From contig JAJTHA010000098.1 in the NCBI GenBank assembly GCA_021299565.1, positions 1 through 13,900 on the forward strand: 13,900 nucleotides of DNA. The letters are read 5' to 3'. Below the pieces are notes generated by a model. The model had not been told where the DNA came from and ran no database searches. It saw only the letters and a list, made by a program, of their open reading frames with translations. Source of the stretch: Candidatus Caenarcanales bacterium. GTDB lineage: Bacteria; Cyanobacteriota; Vampirovibrionia; LMEP-6097. This document shows positions 7,267-13,438 of the stretch, piece by piece. How positions within the stretch are numbered: position 1 is the stretch's first letter; the number at the start of each line of letters is the position of its first letter. The position numbers were made by a program, and so were the translations under genes.

Positions 7267-8041
7267 TTTTTTAGAACATGTATATGGAGAGAATTATAAA
7301 ATTCTTGATGATGTTTTTTTGACAACTCATTTGGCAAATTTATGCAAAGAAAAAACCAAGCAACCCGTTGTTAATTACATTATTGCTGACTTGTATAGTT
7401 TTTTATTTAAAGAAGTGATTAATAATGAGTTTCCGACTAAAGAAGATACAGTTCGAACTCGCATGGCAAATCTCACCCCGAAAGGTTTTTGGTCAGGTAC
7501 TATTATTGAACCTGAAACTAAAGCGGTGATAGTAGATATCGCAAGAGCAGGAACTCTTCCTTCTGAGACTTGTTTTAAAATTTTGAATCAAACCCTAAAT
7601 CCTGATCTAGTTAGACAAGATCATATTTATATGGCTCGCAAAACCAATGATCAAGGGCAAGTTGTCGGAGTTGATTGGTCTGGTTCCAAAATCGGTGGAG
7701 ATAAACAAGACTCTGTGGTAATTATCCCTGATCCTATGGGAGCTACTGGAGGATCGGTTTCTAGTGCTATTAGTTATTACAAAAATGAAGTTGCTGGAAC
7801 TGCTCTCAAGATCATCACTATGCATCTGATTGTTACATCAAACTATATAGCAAAGCTCAAGCAAGATCATCCTGATGTGATTGTTTATGCTATTCGTCTT
7901 GATCGTGGAACTAGTTCTACAAAAGCCTTAGAGTCTATCCCTGGTACTTATCCTGAAGAAGAAGATGGTCTTAACGAAACTCAATATATAGTTCCTGGAG
8001 CTGGTGGGCTTGGGGAATTGATGAATAATAGTTATTGTTGA
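7247..8041 (+). CDS. Uracil phosphoribosyltransferase-like protein, long form
   Basis: UPRT makes UMP from uracil and PRPP in pyrimidine salvage. The diagnostic PRPP loop is VIIPDPMGATGGS with Asp162 (counted from the 7247 start). It is followed by IITMHLIVTSNYI, a HPDVIVYAIRLDRG segment as in E. coli Upp, and the uracil-binding IVPGAGGLGE near the C-terminus. At 264 residues it is much longer than the usual 208-210, with an extra N-terminal part and a longer segment before the uracil site. The sequence is divergent, so the base specificity is inferred. Starts at 7220 and 7238 are also in frame; 7247 has the best spacing from a purine-rich site. It overlaps the aminotransferase by 20 bases. 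Confidence 0.8.
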   Translation: MKKSQPNFLEHVYGENYKILDDVFLTTHLANLCKEKTKQPVVNYIIADLYSFLFKEVINNEFPTKEDTVRTRMANLTPKGFWSGTIIEPETKAVIVDIARAGTLPSETCFKILNQTLNPDLVRQDHIYMARKTNDQGQVVGVDWSGSKIGGDKQDSVVIIPDPMGATGGSVSSAISYYKNEVAGTALKIITMHLIVTSNYIAKLKQDHPDVIVYAIRLDRGTSSTKALESIPGTYPEEEDGLNETQYIVPGAGGLGELMNNSYC

Positions 8042-8063
8042 GTATTTTTTTGATTTAAATTTT

Positions 8064-8147
8064 AAATTCACGTTTTTTCACTAAAATATCGTGAATATGG
8101 TCTGGTTTTAAGCTAAATTCACGCTTTTTTGCCAAAATATCGTGAAT
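8064..8147. repeat. Two tandem CGTGAAT hairpins, 51-bp period
   Basis: ATTCACG (8066-8072) pairs with CGTGAAT (8090-8096). A second copy is ATTCACG (8117-8123) with CGTGAAT (8141-8147). Each pair is separated by 17 bases, and the insides read T-rich then AAAATAT, extending the stems imperfectly. The copies lie between the convergent UPRT-like and SDR genes. They may act as a bidirectional terminator or a protein-binding site. The flanking parts of the 256-base spacer show no gene. Confidence 0.6.
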
Positions 8148-8183
8148 TAAAATTTTAGTATAAGCTAGATTTATAACAAGAAT

Positions 8184-8276
8184 GTCACTCCGAGACCTGC
8201 AAAGCAGGTCGTGGGAGTCCACGATGCATAAGAGAACTGGATCGCCACGATTTGCTTCGCAAATCTCGCGATGACC
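8184..8276. repeat. Two-hairpin palindromic repeat with GTCA...TGAC ends
   Basis: Hairpin 1 is GACCTGC-AAA-GCAGGTC (8194-8210). Hairpin 2 is GATTTGC-TTC-GCAAATC (8249-8265), enclosed by ATCGC (8241-8245) and GCGAT (8268-8272). The element is bounded by GTCA at 8184 and TGAC at 8272. It shares its end pattern with the element at 178-246. It lies in the convergent spacer downstream of the SDR gene and carries no gene. Confidence 0.6.
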
Positions 8277-8297
8277 TTAAATTATATTTTTAATAAA

Positions 8298-9062
8298 CTA
8301 ACTTACAGGTATCCTGCCACCATCAACAGCAAGGCTTTGTCCGGTGATATAGCGAGCAAGTGGGCTAGCAAGAAATAAAACAGCATTTGCTATTTCTACT
8401 GGTTCAGCAAAGCGTTTCATTGGAATTTTACTAGTGAACTCTTCGCTGATTTCTTCAAGGCTTTTGTTTTTGTTTGCAGCATTGCTTGCCATCACAGCTT
8501 CTAAGCGAGCGGTTTTGGTATAGCCCGGTAGTACATTATTGACAGTGATAGCACTAGCAGCAAGTTCATTAGATAAAGTCTTGGACCAGTTCAAAACTGC
8601 TCCTCTAATGGTGTTGGAGACTGCAAGGTTTTCAGATGGTATTTTTGCTGTTACAGAAATGATATTGATGATTCTGCCGTAATTTTCTTTTTGCATAAAT
8701 GGCACAATTGCTTTGGCTAAAGTATTTGCTGCAAGCAAATGAGCGGTAAATGCTTTCAAGTATTCATCATCACCGGCTTTCAAAAAAGATCCTGGATTGG
8801 GACCTGCTGAATTATTTACTAAAATATGAAAATCATGTTTGTCTTTAACGAAGTTTTTGACTGCATCAAGATCGCTAAGATCAAGACTATAAAATTCATC
8901 AGCTCCTGTTTCCTGGGCTGCTTTTTGTAGTTTGTCCAAGCTTCTTGAGATGATGGTAACTTTTGCACCGGCTTGCTTAAGTAGCTTGGCTGTCGCTAGG
9001 CCCATGCCTTCAGATGCTCCGCATACGAGAGCATTTTTATTTTTAAGATTGATTTCTATCAT
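8298..9062 (-). CDS. Short-chain dehydrogenase/reductase homologue lacking the catalytic Tyr and Lys
   Basis: This 254-residue Rossmann-fold protein resembles FabG-like SDRs. It has the nucleotide-binding motif CGASEGMG (14-21), DLSD near 61, NNSAG (83-87), Ser136 in IINIISVTA, and a C-terminal ITGQSLAVDGG. Aligned without gaps to E. coli FabG, the catalytic Tyr is Ser149 and the Lys is Arg153 (SNTIRGAVLNWSKTL). From memory, a subgroup of bacterial SDRs shares such an SNxxR segment, so this is probably not random decay. It may bind NAD(P) but work by altered chemistry, or not be an oxidoreductase. The start is ATG at 9062 without a Shine-Dalgarno site. A TATAAT lies nine bases upstream, suggesting a leaderless message. 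It is divergent from radA. Confidence 0.85.
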   Translation of the reverse strand: MIEINLKNKNALVCGASEGMGLATAKLLKQAGAKVTIISRSLDKLQKAAQETGADEFYSLDLSDLDAVKNFVKDKHDFHILVNNSAGPNPGSFLKAGDDEYLKAFTAHLLAANTLAKAIVPFMQKENYGRIINIISVTAKIPSENLAVSNTIRGAVLNWSKTLSNELAASAITVNNVLPGYTKTARLEAVMASNAANKNKSLEEISEEFTSKIPMKRFAEPVEIANAVLFLASPLARYITGQSLAVDGGRIPVS

Positions 9063-9070
9063 TTAAGCTA

Positions 9071-9076
9071 ATTATA
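9071..9076 (-). promoter_or_regulatory. Probable -10 box for the SDR gene
   Basis: TATAAT on the - strand is placed so that transcription would begin about two or three bases before the ATG at 9062. No -35 consensus is seen. If correct, the message has almost no leader, which would fit the lack of a Shine-Dalgarno site. Confidence 0.4.
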
Positions 9077-9098
9077 AATCATAACCCTTACTTATATA

Positions 9099-9107
9099 TG
9101 GTATGAT
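9099..9107 (+). promoter_or_regulatory. Extended -10 promoter for radA
   Basis: TGGTATGAT fits TG-n-TATGAT. It predicts transcription from about 9114, giving a leader of some 35 bases that contains the Shine-Dalgarno site at 9136-9142. It overlaps the 20-base segment (9105-9124) that recurs inverted inside radA. Confidence 0.5.
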
Positions 9108-9135
9108 GATTGTAACGCAGCTATTGAGAGTCATC

Positions 9136-9142
9136 AAGGAGG
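9136..9142 (+). promoter_or_regulatory. Strong Shine-Dalgarno site of radA
   Basis: AAGGAGG is six bases before the ATG at 9149. It is the only near-perfect Shine-Dalgarno site in the window and fixes the radA start. Confidence 0.8.
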
Positions 9143-9148
9143 CAGATT

Positions 9149-10651
9149 ATGGCAAAAACAAAGACAATTTTCTATTGTACAGAATGCGGTTATGAGACAA
9201 GTACTTATCTTGGACGCTGCTCGAGCTGCGGTGCTTGGGATTCACTCAAAGAAGCTCGCTTTGACAAGGTCAAAAGTAAATCCAAACTTGATAAAGACAC
9301 AGGGCTTTTTTTGAGAGCAGAGTCTGAGCTGCTCACGCTAGATCAAATCAAAGAAGATGAAATCAGTAGATTAGATACTTTATCGCCTGAGTTTAATCGT
9401 GTGCTAGGTGGTGGCATAGTTCCTGGATCACTCACTCTATTAGGCGGTCAACCAGGAGTTGGTAAATCAACTTTGCTTTTGCAAGTTGCGCTTAATTTTG
9501 CCAAACAGAATCAGCAAGTGCTTTATATCAGCGCCGAAGAGTCTTCTAAGCAACTCAAGATTAGAGCTACTCGTCTCGGTCTTGCCATGAAATCGCCCAT
9601 AGCTGCGTTACACTCGTCTTCGCAATCCTCATTGACGGAAAGTCAACTCCGGTATGCTCAGACTCGCAAGCCTTGCTCTGAACGATTTGATGACAAGACC
9701 GTAAGTGATATACAGGAAAAGATATTGGTTTATCCTGAAAGCGATATAAGAGCGATAATTGATGTTATTGAAAGCAAAGAACCTCAACTAGTAATTGTTG
9801 ATAGTATTCAAGCACTCTATAACCCTGATATAGATTCAGTTCCAGGAGCACCCTCGCAAATTAAAGACTCAGCCACCAAATTAATGCGCACTGCAAAATC
9901 CACCAATATCCCAATTATTATTGTTGGACACATTAATAAAGACGGCGATCTAGCTGGTCCCAAAATTTTGGAACACATGGTTGATACTGTTTTGCAGTTT
10001 GAATCTAAGCAAGATTCTTCTTTAAGATTTATACGCTCTATCAAAAATCGTTTTGGTAACACCAATGAAATCGCTGTCTATGAGATGCAACAAGAGGGCT
10101 TGAAAGATTTGCTGAATCCCTCACAAGTTTTTTTGGAGCAAAAATCAGGTGGTGTGATATTCGCTTCTAAAGAAGGGCGCAGATCTCTACTGCTGGAAAT
10201 TCAAGCACTTGCTCTGAACACCAATTATCATAACCCTCGCAGGTTAGCAAATGGAGTTGATCTTGGACGCGTACATCAGATACTGGCTATATTAGAAAAA
10301 CAATCAAAAATTAGTTTTGCTTCTGTTGATGTTTACGTAAATGTCGTTGGAGGAATAGATCTCGGAGAGACAGCTAGCGATCTTGCTGTCGCCCTTGCAA
10401 TATATAAAAGCGCTCTAAATTACACTCAAAATCTTGATATTGTTGCTATAGGTGAAATAGGACTCTCTGGTGAAATCAGGTCAGTAACTGATATTGAAGC
10501 AAGAATAAATGAAGCTGTAAAATTAGGTTTTAAAAAGATTTTGCTTCCAGCCAAAAATCTCAAAAATCTAAACAAAAAATTTGAAGGGATAGAGCTTGTG
10601 GGAATAGATAAATTGATTGAGGCTATAGATAGGGTTTTTGGGAAAAAATAG
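9149..10651 (+). CDS. radA: DNA repair and recombination protein RadA (Sms)
   Basis: RadA is a RecA-like helicase that promotes branch migration during recombinational repair. Domains in order are a C4 zinc finger (Cys10, Cys13, Cys24, Cys27), the RecA-like ATPase with Walker A GGQPGVGKST (99-108) and Walker B LVIVDSIQ, the RadA-specific KNRFG (299-303), and a C-terminal Lon-protease-like domain with GGIDLGETASDLAVALAIY. The length of 500 residues exceeds the usual 450-460. The excess is an in-frame insert at about residues 146-190, between RATRLGL and ILVYPESD. All core motifs remain intact. The start is secure because of the AAGGAGG site. The gene is divergent from the SDR gene and has no visible terminator before the next gene. 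Confidence 0.96.
   Translation: MAKTKTIFYCTECGYETSTYLGRCSSCGAWDSLKEARFDKVKSKSKLDKDTGLFLRAESELLTLDQIKEDEISRLDTLSPEFNRVLGGGIVPGSLTLLGGQPGVGKSTLLLQVALNFAKQNQQVLYISAEESSKQLKIRATRLGLAMKSPIAALHSSSQSSLTESQLRYAQTRKPCSERFDDKTVSDIQEKILVYPESDIRAIIDVIESKEPQLVIVDSIQALYNPDIDSVPGAPSQIKDSATKLMRTAKSTNIPIIIVGHINKDGDLAGPKILEHMVDTVLQFESKQDSSLRFIRSIKNRFGNTNEIAVYEMQQEGLKDLLNPSQVFLEQKSGGVIFASKEGRRSLLLEIQALALNTNYHNPRRLANGVDLGRVHQILAILEKQSKISFASVDVYVNVVGGIDLGETASDLAVALAIYKSALNYTQNLDIVAIGEIGLSGEIRSVTDIEARINEAVKLGFKKILLPAKNLKNLNKKFEGIELVGIDKLIEAIDRVFGKK
9584..9718 (+). repeat. Palindrome-rich in-frame insertion within radA
   Basis: This stretch encodes about 45 residues absent from RadA as I know the family. The core 9601-9700 is 50% GC, above the rest of the gene. 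It holds two hairpins, TTGAC-GGAAA-GTCAA (9632-9646) and GCAAG-C-CTTGC (9666-9676). Its left end (9599-9618) matches the reverse complement of 9105-9124 at 18 of 20 bases. The boundaries are estimated from family length and motif spacing. It behaves like a protein-coding palindromic repeat, in the manner of Rickettsia palindromic elements. Confidence 0.55.
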
Positions 10652-10674
10652 CCTCTATATCTATTCTTTGTAAG

Positions 10675-10710
10675 TTTTTGTGCAAAATTTAGCTAATTTT
10701 TGTACAAAAA
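10675..10710 (+). promoter_or_regulatory. Paired palindromic operator-like sites
   Basis: TTTTTGTGCAAAA (10675-10687) and TTTTTGTACAAAA (10697-10709) are 22 bp apart, about two helical turns. The second extends to a perfect 14-bp palindrome, TTTTTGTACAAAAA (10697-10710), and abuts the extended -10 of the next operon. A bound dimer here would block RNA polymerase. The regulator is unknown. Confidence 0.5.
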
Positions 10711-10719
10711 TGGTATAAT
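10711..10719 (+). promoter_or_regulatory. Extended -10 promoter of the ATPase/nuclease-like pair
   Basis: TGGTATAAT is a perfect extended -10. Transcription should start near 10725-10727, immediately before the ATG at 10728, so the message would be leaderless or nearly so. No -35 consensus is seen, and the operator-like palindrome occupies the spacer. Confidence 0.65.
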
Positions 10720-10727
10720 TTTAGAGA

Positions 10728-11924
10728 ATGGGCGAGAGAAATCGCAAAATTTATCTAGATATTCTTGAACAGAAGTTAAGTCAAGGGAAAGAGGCTGTAA
10801 TAATTTATGGCCCAAGAAGAGTTGGTAAAACTACATTAATCAAGCAATTTTTGGAAATCAGAAAAGCCCAAGGTAAATCTGTAAGATTTTTAGACGGAGA
10901 TAGTTTCTTTGATAGGCAGTACTTTGATACCAATAATCCAAACTTGATTTTTGATTTAATCAAAAATTGTGATGTTTTAGCAATTGATGAAGCCCAAAGC
11001 ATCGCAAAGATTGATCTTATAATCAAAAATCTGGTTGATCATTCACCTTCAAAAATAGAACTGATAATTAGCGGTTCTTCAACTATTGGAATTACAGATT
11101 TAGTAGAGGAGTCAAATGTTGGCAGAACAAAAAGAATTTTGATGCATCCAGCTGCTTGTTTTGAAATTTCAGATGATCAAGATTTTATTCAAAAGAATTT
11201 GCATGATAGATTGATTTTTGGTTCTTATCCAAAAATTGCTTTTGAAGATAATGATGATTTGCAAAAAAAAGATTTTCTCACAGATCTTGTCAAGAATTAC
11301 CTTTTAAAGGATGTTTTTAATATTGATGGAATTAAAAACTCAGTGAAAATAGAAGCTTTGGCGCGGATGCTTGCTCATAGAATTACCAAAGAAATTAACA
11401 CTAATGAAATTGCAAGTGAACTCAGGTTAGAAAGAAGAGAGGTTGAAAATTATTTAGATTTGATGGAGAAGTCTTTTATTATTTTTAAGCTTGATCCATA
11501 TAGCAAAAACCAAGACAATGTAATCAAAAAACAGAAGAAGTATTTTTTCTATGATTTGGGTATCCGAAATGCACTTATACAAGATTTTAGTGTTTTTTCT
11601 CTTAGAAGCGCTGATGAGGTTGGTAAGCTCTGGGAAAACTTTATTGTTGCGGAGAGAATGAAGCGTAATAATTGTTTTTATCCTTTTAAATTCAGAACTT
11701 ACTTTTGGAAAACTAATAAAAATTTTGGCGATCAGGAAGTTGATTTCGTAGAAGAGATGGAAGATGGAGCGGCAAATCATCTTTATGGATATGAAATCAA
11801 ATATAGTAAAGATAGGGTCGTTGCTCCAAGCCAATGGACAGCGCAGTTCCCTGTTGCAAATTTTTCTGTAGTAAATAAATATAATTTTTTTGATTTTATT
11901 GGCAGGGATAATAATCTTGGATGA
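10728..11924 (+). CDS. AAA_14/DUF4143-type P-loop ATPase
   Basis: This 398-residue protein has Walker A GPRRVGKTT (28-36), Walker B VLAIDEAQ (83-90) and a sensor-like ISGSS (114-118). A winged-helix-like segment lies around residues 222-252 (NTNEIASELRLERREVENYL starts it). The C-terminal DUF4143-like domain contains LWENFIVAE (301-309) and a nuclease-fold pattern: Asp339 in EVDF and Glu356-Ile-Lys358. Proteins of this type are widespread in bacteria and archaea, and their role is poorly understood. The chosen ATG is the only ATG or GTG before the Walker A motif. It ends in an ATGA overlap with the next gene, so the two products are probably made together. The region is more AT-rich than radA. 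Confidence 0.85.
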   Translation: MGERNRKIYLDILEQKLSQGKEAVIIYGPRRVGKTTLIKQFLEIRKAQGKSVRFLDGDSFFDRQYFDTNNPNLIFDLIKNCDVLAIDEAQSIAKIDLIIKNLVDHSPSKIELIISGSSTIGITDLVEESNVGRTKRILMHPAACFEISDDQDFIQKNLHDRLIFGSYPKIAFEDNDDLQKKDFLTDLVKNYLLKDVFNIDGIKNSVKIEALARMLAHRITKEINTNEIASELRLERREVENYLDLMEKSFIIFKLDPYSKNQDNVIKKQKKYFFYDLGIRNALIQDFSVFSLRSADEVGKLWENFIVAERMKRNNCFYPFKFRTYFWKTNKNFGDQEVDFVEEMEDGAANHLYGYEIKYSKDRVVAPSQWTAQFPVANFSVVNKYNFFDFIGRDNNLG

Positions 11925-13438
11925 ATAAAGTTGAAGATTCAATTATTAAAATCCTGAGGCAATTTAATTTGAGAGATGCGTTGATAGTCATTTCCCAACT
12001 TTCCCAATTTATTTTTCATAATGGAGATAATGGTTTTGCAATCAGAAATGATGCGACAAAAGAGTTTTATGATCAAGAAGTTTTGGCACATATGACCCAA
12101 TTACTGATTAAATCAGGGGCGAATGATTTTCCTATAGTATATTTAAGCCAAGAAAACAAATTATTTCAAAAGATATATGATCAAATTAGAAGAAATTATC
12201 GTAATGAACTAGATCAAAAGATCATTGATACAGAATCAGTTAATCCCCATCATTCATTAATAAGAATTTTTTCTGGGTTTTATGATAAACAGTTTAAATT
12301 CCAAACCATCGATATTCATCCATTGATGGCAAAAAGTAAATTGATTTTTATAGATGGTTTAAAAGAGATAAAACCACCCAATGATATGTTAAAAAATATT
12401 TTTGAAGATTTTGCTCAAAGCCATATGGGAATTAGCATAGAAAAGTTTGTGAAAATAGCTTTTTTAATCACTAGACTCCAAGATATTGATGCAAGAAATA
12501 ATTTTTATCATGGATATATTACTGATGTAAATATTGAGGACAAATTAAAAAAACAAAATCCAGATTTATTTCAAGAAGAAAAATTCTACAAAGTTCTTCA
12601 ATCTCTTTCTCTACCTTATCAAGAGTTCAGAGAAAAAGATGGTGAGTTAAATCCACTCATTAAATATCCATTAATTAAACCAGATATGTCAAAAATCAAA
12701 CTCGTTAATCAAAAGCGAGAGATTTTCTTATTGCCATGTTACCCTTTGTTTTTCTTGAGAGCATTTGACCAGGGTTTATTTGATTTCTTTGATGATTTTT
12801 ATGCCATAAAACTGAAAGATCCTCAAAGGCGGGCTTTTAGAGCTTATTATGGATTGCTTTATGAGAACTATGTCAAAAAAGTTTTGATACAAATTTTTGG
12901 TGAAGAAAAAGTCAAATCTATTAATGATAGTGATAAACACGCAGATTTTCTGATTGAAATAGATAATCTGATTTATGTCATAGAAGTAAAATCTTTTGTA
13001 ATTAATTCTTATCAAACTCTTCAATATCAAAATCAAATTAAAATTATCGATAATGATATTAAGAAAATAGAAGTTGGCATAAGCCAACTAAAAGAGAATA
13101 CTGACAGAGTTAAAAAAACTAATCCTAAGAAAAAAATTATTCCACTAATGATTTTAAATGAAGGAAGTAGCTTTTTACTATTGAGTTCTAGCACTAATGG
13201 CACAAATTTAATTAGAAAAGATTTTAAATTTAAATATCTAAATTTTTCAAATGTAGAACAATATTTTGACGCTCTTAAAGCACAAGCAATCACATTGGAA
13301 AGCTTGGCTCAAGATAGTCATAGAGCTTCTTTGACAGAAGCTAAAGTAAATAGACAATTTGAAATGGGTAATAAATTCTTTGATGGGATTGTTCATGATT
13401 TTTATCAAAAAGAAATTCTATCCTTTAAATCTGCTTAG
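11921..13438 (+). CDS. Unknown 505-residue protein with a PD-(D/E)XK nuclease-like C-terminal motif
   Basis: I do not recognise the family. Residues 1-300 show no motif I can name; the region is mixed helical and basic, with a hydrophobic segment FLLPCYPLFFLRAF (269-282) that is probably buried rather than a membrane span. From about residue 305 a restriction-endonuclease-like pattern appears: Glu315 in GLLYENYVKK, Asp342 in KHADFLIE, Glu355-Val-Lys357 in IYVIEVKS, and Gln389 in ISQL. The order and spacing fit a PD-(D/E)XK core with all main positions kept. A nuclease or nucleic-acid-binding role is therefore inferred. Its ATG overlaps the stop of the ATPase gene (ATGA, 11921-11924), so coupling is likely. 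Its 3' end overlaps the convergent DUF559-type gene by 21 bases. Confidence 0.7.
   Translation: MNKVEDSIIKILRQFNLRDALIVISQLSQFIFHNGDNGFAIRNDATKEFYDQEVLAHMTQLLIKSGANDFPIVYLSQENKLFQKIYDQIRRNYRNELDQKIIDTESVNPHHSLIRIFSGFYDKQFKFQTIDIHPLMAKSKLIFIDGLKEIKPPNDMLKNIFEDFAQSHMGISIEKFVKIAFLITRLQDIDARNNFYHGYITDVNIEDKLKKQNPDLFQEEKFYKVLQSLSLPYQEFREKDGELNPLIKYPLIKPDMSKIKLVNQKREIFLLPCYPLFFLRAFDQGLFDFFDDFYAIKLKDPQRRAFRAYYGLLYENYVKKVLIQIFGEEKVKSINDSDKHADFLIEIDNLIYVIEVKSFVINSYQTLQYQNQIKIIDNDIKKIEVGISQLKENTDRVKKTNPKKKIIPLMILNEGSSFLLLSSSTNGTNLIRKDFKFKYLNFSNVEQYFDALKAQAITLESLAQDSHRASLTEAKVNRQFEMGNKFFDGIVHDFYQKEILSFKSA

Noticed and set aside
8064..8147. CRISPR array
   Set aside because: There are only two units, each an internal hairpin with similar contents, no unique spacers, and no cas genes nearby.
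8042..8297. tRNA or other structured RNA gene in the spacer
   Set aside because: I found no cloverleaf, T-loop sequence or CCA end; the hairpins present are repeat elements.
9584..9718. Frameshift or pseudogene in radA
   Set aside because: The extra segment keeps the reading frame, and all RadA motifs on both sides are intact.
11454..11942. Open frame of 162 codons on the - strand
   Set aside because: It lies opposite the ATPase gene, has an Ile/Lys/Phe-rich composition typical of the reverse of AT-rich coding DNA, and shows no motif.
12776..13293. Two - strand frames (103 and 86 codons) within the nuclease-like gene
   Set aside because: They overlap each other and the well-supported + strand gene; their hydrophobic, low-complexity composition is an AT-rich shadow effect, so I did not call small membrane proteins.
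10728..13438. Classical toxin-antitoxin or restriction-modification locus
   Set aside because: Neither protein shows toxin or antitoxin motifs, and no methyltransferase motif is visible in the window.
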